Assembly (NCBI RefSeq): GCF_026242055.1
Contig: NZ_JAPJDL010000015.1
Span: 62,001-126,000, forward strand
Source: Lentzea sp. NEAU-D7
GTDB taxonomy: Bacteria > Actinomycetota > Actinomycetes > Mycobacteriales > Pseudonocardiaceae
Reading direction: 5' to 3'
Length of the DNA stretch: 64,000 nt
Shown here: positions 8,745 through 16,647 of the stretch, piece after piece
Layout: the number at the start of each line of letters is the position of its first letter
How positions within the stretch are numbered: position 1 is the stretch's first letter
Notes under the pieces: generated by a model
Told to the model about the DNA's origin: nothing
The model's database searches: none
The model's input: the letters and a program-made list of their open reading frames with translations, nothing else
Translations under genes and position numbers: made by a program

Positions 8745-9990
8745 GGCTCAGTCCCGTCTCGCGCCAGTTGTCCGGCAGCAGGTGGTCCAGCACGTCGTCC
8801 ACGGTGACGGCGCCGAGCAGGTGCTCGGTCTCGTCCAGCACCGGGGCGCACACCAGGTTGTAGGTCGCGAAGTAGCGCGTCACGTCGCTCAGCGAGGCGT
8901 TCGGCGACAGGTAGGTCAGGTCCGTGTCCAGCACGCCGGCGACGAGGTCGAACGGCGGTTCGCGCAGCAGCCGCTGGATGTGCACGCAGCCGAGGTAGCG
9001 GCCGGTCGGCGTCGCGGAGGGGGAGCGGCAGACGAAGACCATCGACGCCAGCGCGGGCGTGAGGTCGGGATTTCGCACCCGTGCCAACGCTTCCGCGATC
9101 GTGGCGTCCGGCGTGAGGATGATCGGCTCGGGTGTCATCAGGCCGCCGGCCGTGTCGAACGAGTACTCCAGCAGTCGCCGGACCGGCTCGGACTCCTCGG
9201 GTTCCATCAGTTCCAGCAGGCGGTCCTTGGTGCCCTCGGCCAGTTCGCTCAGCAGGTCGGCCGCGTCGTCCGGGTTCATCGCCTCCAGGATGTCCGCGGC
9301 GCGTTCCTCGTCCAGGTGCGACAGGATGCCCTTCTGGTCCTCTTCGGACAGTTCCTCGATGACGTCCGCGAGCCGTTCGTCGTCGAGGGCGTCCGCGACC
9401 TCGTGGCGGCGCTTCGGTGGCAGTTCGTGCAGCGCGTGCGCCACGTCGGCGGCGCGCATGCCCTCGAACACGGCGACGAGCTGCTGCGCGCCCTGCGGCT
9501 GGCCCGCGATCTCGTTCACGCTCAGGCCGGTGACTTCCTCCCACCGCCACACCTGCACGGGGCCCTTGAGGCTGAACCGGCCGGTGCGCTCCCGCCCGGC
9601 GACGCGGACCATGCGCCAGTCGCGGGTGCGGGTCAGCTCCATCGCGGCGTCCACGACGACCACCGTGGCGCCCTCCTCGACCGTGACCTTGGCGTCGAGC
9701 AGCTCGCCGATCACCAGCACCTCGTTGACGCGCTGGTGGAACGGCCGCAGGTTCACCGACCCGGTCGCGAGCGTCACGGCGTTCGGCTCGATCGAGGTGA
9801 CGCGCAGCATCGGCACGAAGATCCGCCGGCGCGTCACCAGCTCGACGACCATGCCGAGCACGCGCGGCGGTTGCCGGTCGATGCGGAGACTGATCACGAC
9901 GTCGCGAGCCTTGCCGACGGGTTCACCGTCGGGGCCGAAGACGGGAAGTCCGGCCAGCTGAGCGATGAAAACCCGGTTCACAGCCACCAC
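8737..9990 (-). CDS. MgtE N-terminal plus CBS domain protein without transport domain (Rv1232c-like)
   Basis: 417 residues. It has a PRC-barrel-like N-terminus (VFIAQLAGLPVFGPDGEPVGKARDVVISL), an MgtE intracellular helical domain (about 200-290, with repeated helices such as LDEERAADILEAMNPDDAADLLSEL), then a pair of CBS domains (about 290-400). The membrane channel domain of true MgtE transporters is absent, so this is likely a cytoplasmic Mg2+ or nucleotide sensor rather than a transporter. Start at GTG 9990 or 9987: a -10 box lies 6 or 9 nt upstream. Confidence 0.82.
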   Translation of the reverse strand: MVAVNRVFIAQLAGLPVFGPDGEPVGKARDVVISLRIDRQPPRVLGMVVELVTRRRIFVPMLRVTSIEPNAVTLATGSVNLRPFHQRVNEVLVIGELLDAKVTVEEGATVVVVDAAMELTRTRDWRMVRVAGRERTGRFSLKGPVQVWRWEEVTGLSVNEIAGQPQGAQQLVAVFEGMRAADVAHALHELPPKRRHEVADALDDERLADVIEELSEEDQKGILSHLDEERAADILEAMNPDDAADLLSELAEGTKDRLLELMEPEESEPVRRLLEYSFDTAGGLMTPEPIILTPDATIAEALARVRNPDLTPALASMVFVCRSPSATPTGRYLGCVHIQRLLREPPFDLVAGVLDTDLTYLSPNASLSDVTRYFATYNLVCAPVLDETEHLLGAVTVDDVLDHLLPDNWRETGLSHA

Positions 9991-9996
9991 ATCACC

Positions 9997-10002
9997 AGGC
10001 TA
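9997..10002 (-). promoter_or_regulatory. Probable leaderless -10 box for the MgtE-like gene
   Basis: TAGCCT on the minus strand, 6 nt before GTG 9990. Confidence 0.45.
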
Positions 10003-10004
10003 GA

Positions 10005-10838
10005 TCAGGCGCGGGCCGCCCACCCGGCGATGTGGGCGCAGATCACGGCGATGTCGTCGATGTCCTCCTCCAGACACCAGATCCAGTTGGCGACGGCCCG
10101 GTGCAGCGTCCAGTCGCGCGCCTTCGCGACGTCCAGCTCACCCGCGTCGCACAGCGCCAGGAACCGGTCGGTGAGCCCCCGGTGGCCGTCCATCTCGTCG
10201 AACCTGTTCCACAGCAAAGGGATCACGCAGTACTCGGGGTCGCCGGACAGCGGCTTCGGGTCGATCACGAGCCACGGTTCGCGGTCGCCGCGCAGCACGT
10301 TCTGGTAGTGCAGGTCCTCGTTGACCAGCGTCGTGCCCATCGGCCTGGTGCCGGCCTCGCGGGCGGCGTCGAGCAGTTTCGCGGGGATCGCGGGATGGCT
10401 CCGCAGGGTGTCCTCGAACCTTCGGATCTCGCCGGGAGCCCGGATCCCGCGGTGGCGGCGCAGCAGCTCGCCGATCACCCCGACCGCCAGGTCGATCGGC
10501 TCGTCGTCGAGCGAGTGCTGGTCGAGGCGTTCCAGCAGCAACGCGCCGAGCTCCTCGTCGTGGCCGAGCAGCCGGACGGCACCGTCGCCGTCGTAGAGCT
10601 TGAGCGCCAGCGGTTCGTGCTCGGTCTCGTCGTCGACCCAGCTCAGCTTGAGCACGGCGGGATGGCCGTCGGCTCTGCGGACCGGCAGCACGACGGCGCA
10701 GAACCCGTGCATCAGCGCGCCGTCCGGTGTGAGCTGCCAGCGCGCGCACGCCTTGGTGGCGAGCTTCGGCAGCTTCGCGACCCACTCGCCGGCGCCGTCG
10801 CCGAGGCCCTCGCCGAAACCGTCCGGGACGGTGATCAC
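10005..10838 (-). CDS. Aminoglycoside 6-phosphotransferase-like kinase (APH(6)/hydroxyurea kinase family)
   Basis: 277 residues with an aminoglycoside-kinase fold. A lysine in AVLKLSW (Lys64) is in the ATP site. The catalytic loop is LVNEDLHYQNVLRG, with Asp175, His177 and Asn180. Asp193 in VIDPKPLSGDPEY is the metal-binding residue. The IDPKPLSGDPEY ending resembles streptomycin 6-kinases, but such genes are common in actinomycetes and resistance cannot be assumed. The GTG start overlaps the stop of the upstream gene by 4 bp (GTGA), so the two are translationally coupled. The frame stays open further upstream but runs into that gene. Confidence 0.75.
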   Translation of the reverse strand: MITVPDGFGEGLGDGAGEWVAKLPKLATKACARWQLTPDGALMHGFCAVVLPVRRADGHPAVLKLSWVDDETEHEPLALKLYDGDGAVRLLGHDEELGALLLERLDQHSLDDEPIDLAVGVIGELLRRHRGIRAPGEIRRFEDTLRSHPAIPAKLLDAAREAGTRPMGTTLVNEDLHYQNVLRGDREPWLVIDPKPLSGDPEYCVIPLLWNRFDEMDGHRGLTDRFLALCDAGELDVAKARDWTLHRAVANWIWCLEEDIDDIAVICAHIAGWAARA

Positions 10839-11173
10839 GCGCCGAACTCCAGCCGGTACACCGCTTCCCACTCCGGTTTGGTGTTGAGCCGGGCGGTGCG
10901 CAGGGCCTGCGCCGTCTCGTCGTCGGGCTCCGTCAGGTGTGCGACGGCCTGGGCGTCGACGAGGTGCGAGTGCGTGCTGGGGGAGCGCACGGTGACCGTG
11001 ACCTGCGCGCCGTCGGCCAGGCCGGGCACGTCTTGCTCGGTGCCACCGGCGATGACCCACAGCGCGTCGGCACGCCAGTGCGCGTGCACGAGACGTGGAC
11101 CGTGGCCGGGTGAGGTGATCCAGACGGCAGCCGCCTTGCGCAGCGCAGCGTCAAGTACTCGAGTGATCTCCAC
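10835..11173 (-). CDS. Small conserved protein, possibly a pyridoxamine-phosphate-oxidase-like split barrel
   Basis: 112 residues starting VEITRVLDAALRKAAAVWITS. The alternating hydrophobic pattern (LVHAHWRADALWVIAGG, QVTVTVRSP) suggests a beta-barrel resembling FMN/F420-binding PNPOx-like proteins, but no diagnostic motif is visible, so the assignment is tentative. It is coupled to the kinase downstream by a GTGA overlap. The start lies just after the tail of a hairpin repeat, and CAGGCT 6 nt before the GTG could be its -10 box. Confidence 0.55.
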   Translation of the reverse strand: MEITRVLDAALRKAAAVWITSPGHGPRLVHAHWRADALWVIAGGTEQDVPGLADGAQVTVTVRSPSTHSHLVDAQAVAHLTEPDDETAQALRTARLNTKPEWEAVYRLEFGA

Positions 11174-11176
11174 CGG

Positions 11177-11240
11177 TTCAGCCTGCCAGTGTTGGATGGC
11201 CGCTGCTCCGCAGACGGCGGCGAGTTCGACGCGAACTCGC
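11177..11240 (-). repeat. Truncated copy of the loop-conserved hairpin repeat (copy C)
   Basis: On the minus strand, a perfect 9-bp hairpin (11220-11240, arms GCGAGTTCG/CGAACTCGC, 3-nt loop) is followed by the tail TCTGCGGAGCAG and AACACTGGCAGG. The same basal stem and tail occur in the longer copies at 36110 and 60598. The middle stems and the conserved loop are missing here. It ends directly upstream of the minus-strand gene starting at 11173. Confidence 0.75.
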
Positions 11241-11332
11241 TTTGTGAAACGGGACTCAGCGAATATGCGCCCGGAGATGATGCGTGCCACTGTGGCGCTC
11301 ATAGTTACCGGCCGGTACAAGGAGGTACTCCA

Positions 11333-12292
11333 GTGGTCGACCAGCAGCGTCCCCGTCGCTCGTGTCTGGCGGTCCCCGGCTCGAGCCAGAAGATGATCGA
11401 CAAGGCGCGCACGCTGCCGGCGGACCAGGTGTTCCTGGATCTGGAAGACGCCTGCGCCCCGCTGGCCAAGCCCGATGCCCGCAAGACCATCGTCGCGTCG
11501 CTCAACGAGGGCGGCTGGGGCGACAAGGCCCGTGTCGTGCGCGTCAACGACTGGACGACGGAGTGGACCTACCGCGACGTCACCGAGGTCGTCGAGGGCG
11601 CCGGCGCGAACCTCGACTGCATCATGCTGCCGAAGGTCCAGACGCCCGAGCAGGTCGTCGCGCTCGACTTCCTGATCACGCAGATCGAGAAGACGATGGG
11701 CTACGAGGTCGGCAAGATCGGCATCGAGGCGCAGATCGAGAACGCCCTGGGCCTGAACAACGTCAACGCGATCGCCACCGCGTCCCCGCGCGTCGAGACG
11801 ATCATCTTCGGCCCGGCGGACTTCATGGCGTCGATCAACATGAAGTCGCTGGTCGTCGGCGAGCAGCCGCCCGGCTACGACGTCGGTGACGCCTACCACT
11901 ACATCCTGATGCGGATCCTGATGGCCGCGCGGGCCCGCGACAAGCAGGCCATCGACGGCCCCTACCTGCAGATTCGCGACGTCGAGGGCTACAAGCGCGT
12001 CGCCGGTCGTTCCGCGGCGCTGGGCTTCGACGGCAAGTGGGTGCTGCACCCCGGCCAGATCGAGGCGGCCAACGAGGTCTTCAGCCCGAAGCAGGACGAC
12101 TACGACCACGCCGAGAACATCCTCGACGCGTACGAGTTCTACACGTCCGAGGCGGGCGGCAAGCGCGGCGCGGTCATGCTCGGCGACGAGATGATCGACG
12201 AGGCGTCGCGCAAGATGGCGTTGGTGATCTCCGGCAAGGGCCGTGCCGCGGGCATGTCCCGCGCGAACGTGTGGACGCCTCCGGAGGACTGA
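11333..12292 (+). CDS. HpcH/HpaI-CitE family CoA-ester lyase (probable malyl-CoA/beta-methylmalyl-CoA lyase)
   Basis: 319 residues. It carries CitE-family motifs: the N-terminal arginine region RRSCLAVPGSS (about 8-17), the LDLEDA segment (35-40) for CoA binding, GIEAQIENALGL and FGPADFMAS for Mg2+ binding, and VLHPGQI. Streptomyces homologues lie in the ethylmalonyl-CoA cluster with an acyl-CoA dehydrogenase and a MaoC hydratase, and both occur in this window (13207 and 31320). It should cleave methylmalyl-CoA to glyoxylate and propionyl-CoA. The GTG at 11333 is chosen because AAGGAGG lies 7 nt upstream; the open frame upstream covers the repeat at 11177. Confidence 0.85.
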   Translation: MVDQQRPRRSCLAVPGSSQKMIDKARTLPADQVFLDLEDACAPLAKPDARKTIVASLNEGGWGDKARVVRVNDWTTEWTYRDVTEVVEGAGANLDCIMLPKVQTPEQVVALDFLITQIEKTMGYEVGKIGIEAQIENALGLNNVNAIATASPRVETIIFGPADFMASINMKSLVVGEQPPGYDVGDAYHYILMRILMAARARDKQAIDGPYLQIRDVEGYKRVAGRSAALGFDGKWVLHPGQIEAANEVFSPKQDDYDHAENILDAYEFYTSEAGGKRGAVMLGDEMIDEASRKMALVISGKGRAAGMSRANVWTPPED

Positions 12293-12293
12293 T

Positions 12294-12397
12294 TCCGTTA
12301 CGGATTGTGCGCTACTTCACCCCGAATGTCACTGGACGTGTTCGACCGTCACGGGTTGCGTTCGAAACTGGTGAAGTGGCGCACAATCCGTCACCGG
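12294..12397. repeat. Long inverted repeat downstream of the CoA-ester lyase gene
   Basis: Arms of 22 nt (12300-12321 and 12370-12391) pair at 21 positions, the last being a T-G wobble. They extend outwards across a 2-nt mismatch by a TCCG/CGGA pair. The loop is 48 nt. No T-tract follows. It could be a terminator or a small mobile hairpin; it is unlike the other repeats in the window. Confidence 0.75.
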
Positions 12398-12438
12398 AGT
12401 TTGCGATCTCGCCCCTGGGTGGGGGCATGCTCTGGGGC

Positions 12439-12615
12439 ATGTCACGTTCGAGTAACGGCAAGGCGAGCAGACGGTTGCGGCTCTTCAAACGCCGCGAGGA
12501 CGACCTGCTCGAGCGCAGCTTCCGCAGCTGCCCCGGATGCGCCGCCGACGTCCACGTGTTCGCCGACGTCTGCCGCCACTGCGGTGGCACCCTGGAGATC
12601 GCCCTCGCGGGCTGA
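12439..12615 (+). CDS. Small zinc-ribbon protein
   Basis: 58 residues, very basic at the N-terminus (MSRSSNGKASRRLRLFKRRE). A four-cysteine zinc ribbon CPGCAADVHVFADVCRHCGG follows (two CxxC pairs separated by 11 residues). Probably a nucleic-acid or protein-binding small zinc protein; function unknown. An in-frame ATG at 12427 is an alternative start, with a GGTGGGGG sequence just upstream. Confidence 0.6.
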   Translation: MSRSSNGKASRRLRLFKRREDDLLERSFRSCPGCAADVHVFADVCRHCGGTLEIALAG

Positions 12616-12626
12616 GCCGTCCCGGT

Positions 12627-13004
12627 TCAGCGATAGGTCCCGTTGACCGCGGCGAAGATCGCGAAGACGTAGAACGCGACGAACAACAAGTAGCCGACGA
12701 TGACGACGTAGCCGATGATGATGCCGGCGAGCGCCAGCCCGTGGCCTTCCTCCTCGCCACGCTTGATCTTCCCCATCGCGATGTGCCCGAAGATGACGCC
12801 GACGATCGACGTCACGCCGCAGGTCGCGAAGCCCACAAGCGACAGCACCAGTGCCAGGATCGCGTTCGTCTGCGACTTGGGCGCGGGCGGCGGGTAGCCG
12901 TAGCCGTACATGGGCTGCTGGCCGTACTGGCCGGGCTGGCCGTAGGGCGGCTGCTGGCCGTACGGATCGCCTGGCTGCTTCGGGTTGTACGGGTCGTAGG
13001 TCAT
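12627..13004 (-). CDS. DUF4190 membrane protein with proline/tyrosine-rich N-terminus
   Basis: 125 residues. The N-terminal ~42 residues are Pro/Gln/Tyr/Gly-rich (repeats such as PYGQQPPYGQPGQYGQQP). Two membrane segments follow: NAILALVLSLVGFATCGVTSIVGVIFGHIA and LAGIIIGYVVIVGYLLFVAFYVFAIFAAV, with the polar GKIKRGEEEGHGLA loop typical of DUF4190 between them. Function unknown. ATG start behind AGGGGGA; TAAGAT about 30 nt further upstream may be a -10 box. Confidence 0.8.
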   Translation of the reverse strand: MTYDPYNPKQPGDPYGQQPPYGQPGQYGQQPMYGYGYPPPAPKSQTNAILALVLSLVGFATCGVTSIVGVIFGHIAMGKIKRGEEEGHGLALAGIIIGYVVIVGYLLFVAFYVFAIFAAVNGTYR

Positions 13005-13206
13005 CGCGAGTCCCCCTAGATGTTTGAGCAGGGATCTTAGGGTTCGGCAGGGCGGTTCGTCGCGTGCGGGTGCGCGAATACACCTGTCAGCGGTGCTGTT
13101 TCGGTACAGCGGGCGCCCGCGTTGTTGCGGAGAGCACACCCCGGTCGCAAACGGGCGTTAACCGGTCCATACTCGCCGGTAACCAAAGCGTTGGAAGGGA
13201 AGTGCG

Positions 13207-14403
13207 ATGGCGCGCCTCGCCCAGACCGCGGGTCTCACGGACATCCAGGAAGAAATCCTCGCGACCGTTCGCACGTTCGTGGACAAGGAGATCATTCCGC
13301 ACGCCCAGACGCTGGAGCACGGCGACACGTACCCCGCCGACATCGTCGAGGGCATGAAGGAGATGGGCCTCTTCGGCCTGACGATCCCCGAGGAGTACGG
13401 CGGCCTGGGCGAGTCCCTGCTGACCTACGCGCTCGTGGTCGAGCAGATCGCGCGCGGCTGGATGAGCGTCTCCGGTGTCATCAACACCCACTTCATCGTG
13501 GCGCACATGCTCAAGCAGCACGGGACGCCCGAGCAGAAGCAGAAGTACCTGCCGCGGATGGCCGCGGGCGAGGTGCGCGGGTCGTTCTCGATGTCCGAGC
13601 CCGAGCTCGGCTCCGACGTCGCCGCGATCCGCACCCGCGCGGTCAAGGGCGAGTCGGGCTACACCATCAACGGCCAGAAGATGTGGCTGACGAACGGTGG
13701 CACGTCGAACCTCACCGCAGTGCTGGTGAAGACCGACGAGGGCGCCGAGAAGCCGCACCAGAACCTCACGACGTTCCTGGTCGAGAAGCCCGAGGGCTAC
13801 GGCGAGGTCCTGCCGGGCCTCAGCATCCCCGGCAAGATCGACAAGATGGGCTACAAGGGCGTCGACACCACGGAGATGGTGTTCGACGGCTTCGAGATCG
13901 CCGCGGACCAGGTGCTGGGCGGCGTCACCGGCCAGGGCTTCCGCCACATGATGGACGGCGTCGAGGTGGGCCGCGTGAACGTGGCCGCCCGCGCGTGCGG
14001 CATCGCGATCCGCGCCTTCGAGCTCGCGATCGAGTACTCCCAGCAGCGCAGGACGTTCGGCAAGGCCATCGTCGAGCACCAGGCCATCGCGTTCAAGCTC
14101 GCCGAGATGGCGACCAAGGTCGAGGCCGCGCACCTGATGATGGTCAACGCCGCGCGCCTCAAGGACTCGGGCCAGCGCAACGACGTCGAGGCCGGCATGG
14201 CGAAGCTCATCGCCTCCGAGTACTGCGCCGAGGTGACGCAGGAGTCGTTCCGCATCCACGGCGGTTACGGCTATTCCAAGGAGTACGAGATCGAGCGCCT
14301 GATGCGCGAGGCCCCGTTCCTGCTGATCGGCGAGGGCACGTCGGAGATCCAGAAGACGATCATCTCGCGCGGCCTGCTCCGCGACTACCAGTCGCGCGGC
14401 TAG
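13207..14403 (+). CDS. Acyl-CoA dehydrogenase (candidate methylsuccinyl-CoA dehydrogenase)
   Basis: 398 residues with full acyl-CoA dehydrogenase architecture. FAD/substrate motifs include SFSMSEPELGSDVAAIRT and QKMWLTNGG. The C-terminal helical domain ends with LIGEGTSEIQKTIISRGLL, where the Glu of GEGT is the expected catalytic base. The lyase at 11333 and the MaoC gene at 31320 are typical partners in the actinobacterial ethylmalonyl-CoA pathway, where this subtype oxidises methylsuccinyl-CoA to mesaconyl-CoA. Substrate is inferred from partners, not from sequence. ATG preceded by GGAAGGGAAG. Confidence 0.88.
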   Translation: MARLAQTAGLTDIQEEILATVRTFVDKEIIPHAQTLEHGDTYPADIVEGMKEMGLFGLTIPEEYGGLGESLLTYALVVEQIARGWMSVSGVINTHFIVAHMLKQHGTPEQKQKYLPRMAAGEVRGSFSMSEPELGSDVAAIRTRAVKGESGYTINGQKMWLTNGGTSNLTAVLVKTDEGAEKPHQNLTTFLVEKPEGYGEVLPGLSIPGKIDKMGYKGVDTTEMVFDGFEIAADQVLGGVTGQGFRHMMDGVEVGRVNVAARACGIAIRAFELAIEYSQQRRTFGKAIVEHQAIAFKLAEMATKVEAAHLMMVNAARLKDSGQRNDVEAGMAKLIASEYCAEVTQESFRIHGGYGYSKEYEIERLMREAPFLLIGEGTSEIQKTIISRGLLRDYQSRG

Positions 14404-14421
14404 ACGCGAGTTGATGTTCGC

Positions 14422-14466
14422 CCGTTAGGGGCCAATCTTTCACGGGACTGGCCCCTAACGGTTTTC
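14422..14466 (+). terminator. Intrinsic terminator of the acyl-CoA dehydrogenase gene
   Basis: 13-bp stem (14422-14434 with 14449-14461), 14-nt loop, followed by TTTTC. Confidence 0.85.
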
Positions 14467-14493
14467 ACGTGCGGGCCATAAGGTTCGCTCACT

Positions 14494-15315
14494 TTGAGCA
14501 CAGATCTGACACTTCCCGGACCTGTGTCGCCGCCCCACGTCGTCCGTCTCGAGCTGGACACGTTCTCCGGCGTCGACCGTCCCGCGCTGGCCAAGTGGTT
14601 CGGCGCCCTGTTCACCGACCTGCTGGCGCCCCTGTGCCCGGCATCGGTCGAGGAGCTCGTGCTGGTGGCGCGCGACTACCACCCCTCCGACACAACGCCC
14701 TGGGGCCCGCCGGGTTATGCCCGGCTGCTGCTCTCTTCGGGTGACTTCACCTTCCCCTCGTGGTCGGCAGCCCTGGCCGACCTGCCGTCGTTCCTGCGCG
14801 TGCAGCTGGTCCAGCTCGACTCCCAGGGCGTGCCCCTGGTCGACCACGGCTGGTCCGCGGAGATCCTGCTGAAGGACGACCCCGCGTTCCCCCACCAGGT
14901 CGTGGTCACAGCCTCGCGGTCGCTGTTCGGCGGCTGGATTTCCCATGCGGTGCAACAGGAATGGCTGTCCGTCCTGCGGTCGGGCGCCTCGTTGGTGCAG
15001 GCCAGCGGCGGCTGGATCACGCTGGACCGCGTCGGCGTGCGGACCGCGCACGAGGTCGCCGTCGGCGTCGGCCTGGACGAATCCCTTTTCATGGCCGCGG
15101 AAATGGCGCGAGGCCCGCACTGGGCCACGTTGCTGGGACCGCGTCAGGTCGCCGCTTTGGGTGGTGTGCAAGAGGTCTGCGGGACGGCGCCCTGTTTTTC
15201 CGTTGAGCACCTCGGCGGCGGTCGCATACTTTTGCAGCTGACGGAGCACCTGGACGAGGTGCCGCCGGACGTGGTGCGCAACCTGGCCGAGTTCCTCGCG
15301 CCGGTGCTGCACTGA
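14494..15315 (+). CDS. Hypothetical protein, weakly DUF3396/type VI immunity-like
   Basis: 273 residues, not confidently recognised. The C-terminal pattern GPHWATLLGPRQVAALGG...GGGRILLQLTEHLDEVPPDV...LAPVLH resembles DUF3396 immunity-like proteins (HW-x-LG...LGG, then a strand and final helix), but this is from memory and weak. No signal peptide or membrane segment. The start is TTG 14494, 9 nt after a TAAGGT box; GTG 14524 is an alternative. It is the first of four same-strand unrecognised genes (14494-17163) with short gaps. Confidence 0.6.
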   Translation: MSTDLTLPGPVSPPHVVRLELDTFSGVDRPALAKWFGALFTDLLAPLCPASVEELVLVARDYHPSDTTPWGPPGYARLLLSSGDFTFPSWSAALADLPSFLRVQLVQLDSQGVPLVDHGWSAEILLKDDPAFPHQVVVTASRSLFGGWISHAVQQEWLSVLRSGASLVQASGGWITLDRVGVRTAHEVAVGVGLDESLFMAAEMARGPHWATLLGPRQVAALGGVQEVCGTAPCFSVEHLGGGRILLQLTEHLDEVPPDVVRNLAEFLAPVLH

Positions 15316-15324
15316 GGGGGAGCC

Positions 15325-15993
15325 ATGCAGCTCGGACGCTGGCCCGCGCCGCTCGTGGACCCGGTGCGCCGGCTCGCCATGCCCGCCGAAGCGCAACGCG
15401 CCTACCTGGAGGCCATCGGCACCGCGCCGTCGGCGGACGAGCTCGCGCTGGAGTTCGACGACGTCCTGCCCCGCCTGATGAGCCTCGACGCCGAGGCCGT
15501 CGCGCTGGCCGAACGCATCGACGCCCTGCTCGAGGCCATGAGCGGTCCCGGTCCCGTCTGGCACGTCGACGCCCTGGCCGGCTCACCGCGGTGGGCCTCG
15601 CTCCGCGCGCTGGCCGCCGAACTCCTGCGGCTGCTGCCCTCCGACCTCCCGCGCCCGATCGCCCCGTCCGAACGCGCCGTGCTGGAACGGATCCTCGCGC
15701 TGGACTTCCCCGGCGCAGCCACCCTGCGCGCCCAGCTCGACCACGTGCGCGTCCTGAAGCCCTGGTACGAGGGCTCGGCCAGCCTCGACCTCAGCACGGG
15801 CGGCCCCGCCGCCGAGGTGGCCGACGGAGTGCTGCCGGTCGATGCCCAGGTGCACGAATCAGGAGAACTGACAGGCGAGATCCTGCTGTGGATCACGGAC
15901 GGCCGGCTGTCCGCAGTCGAGTACGCCTGGGTGACCGACGAGCCGCCGACGAGGCTGCCACCGGCGGACCAGGTGACCGCACGGCTCCGTTGA
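15325..15993 (+). CDS. Hypothetical protein of an immunity-like family
   Basis: 222 residues. An N-terminal helical half (about 10-130, Leu/Ala-rich) is followed by a compact C-terminal domain with WYEGSASLDL, GELTGEILLWITDGRLSAVEYAWVTDEPPTRLP. That last motif recurs, as I recall, in small uncharacterised actinobacterial proteins near toxin-immunity genes. No catalytic motif or membrane segment. It begins 9 nt after the previous gene, behind GAGGGGGAG, so the two are probably one operon. Confidence 0.6.
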   Translation: MQLGRWPAPLVDPVRRLAMPAEAQRAYLEAIGTAPSADELALEFDDVLPRLMSLDAEAVALAERIDALLEAMSGPGPVWHVDALAGSPRWASLRALAAELLRLLPSDLPRPIAPSERAVLERILALDFPGAATLRAQLDHVRVLKPWYEGSASLDLSTGGPAAEVADGVLPVDAQVHESGELTGEILLWITDGRLSAVEYAWVTDEPPTRLPPADQVTARLR

Positions 15994-16030
15994 CCAGCGG
16001 GATCCGGCATCGTTTGGGACCCTGTGGCTC

Positions 16031-16630
16031 GTGAGGCCTTCACCGAAGACCGACGTGCTCGTCGCCGTGGACACCGCCCTGCGCCCAGCGGGCTTCGTCC
16101 GCCGCGGCCACGTGTGGCTGCAGGAACGCGGTGGCGGAGTCTCCGGCTGGCTCGGCTTCGGCATCGCGGGAGCGCTCGACCTGACCCCGCTGGCCGGTGT
16201 CTGCTTCCGCCACTACGACGAGGTCTGCCGCGCCCTGGGCATCGGAATCCCGACCACGCCGGTGGTGTCCGCGCCGCTCGGCCACCTGACGCCGGACAAG
16301 CCGGTCTGGAAGTGGACCTTCACCCCCGGCGGCGACCACGCCCCCGTCGCCGCGTCGCTGGTGGCCGCGTTCCTCAAGCACGGCAAGCCGTACATCGACA
16401 AGTACGCCAAGTGGGACACCCTGGCCCGCGAGCTCGTCGCGAAGCCGGAGTCGTTGCTCGACTTCGAGCGGGCGCGCAAGCTCGCGATCATCCACGTGCT
16501 CGCCGGGAACGCCGGTGCGGCCCGCGAGGCCCTGAAGAAGGAGACCGAGCGGGTGGTGGACCTGCAGGACGCCTACGCGTGTTCGCACCGCGCTTTGGTG
16601 CACCGGTTCGAAATCGAGTTTCCAGGCTGA
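16031..16630 (+). CDS. Hypothetical protein, weakly DUF4304-like
   Basis: 199 residues. The N-terminus VLVAVDTALRPAGFVRRGHVWLQERGGGVSGWLGFGI follows the DUF4304 pattern (helix, GF..RG..W, then beta strands), a domain found in many immunity-like proteins. The C-terminal half is helical (LAIIHVLAGNAGAAREALKKETERVVDLQDAYA). GTG 16031 is 7 nt after GACCCT, a possible leaderless -10. Function unknown. Confidence 0.55.
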   Translation: MRPSPKTDVLVAVDTALRPAGFVRRGHVWLQERGGGVSGWLGFGIAGALDLTPLAGVCFRHYDEVCRALGIGIPTTPVVSAPLGHLTPDKPVWKWTFTPGGDHAPVAASLVAAFLKHGKPYIDKYAKWDTLARELVAKPESLLDFERARKLAIIHVLAGNAGAAREALKKETERVVDLQDAYACSHRALVHRFEIEFPG

Positions 16631-16647
16631 CGGTCCGGGGTGACACT

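Noticed and set aside
11220..11240. LexA/SOS box
   Set aside because: The arms are GTTCG-N3-CGAAC, the inverse order of the actinobacterial SOS box (CGAAC-N4-GTTCG); the sequence is explained by the hairpin repeat.
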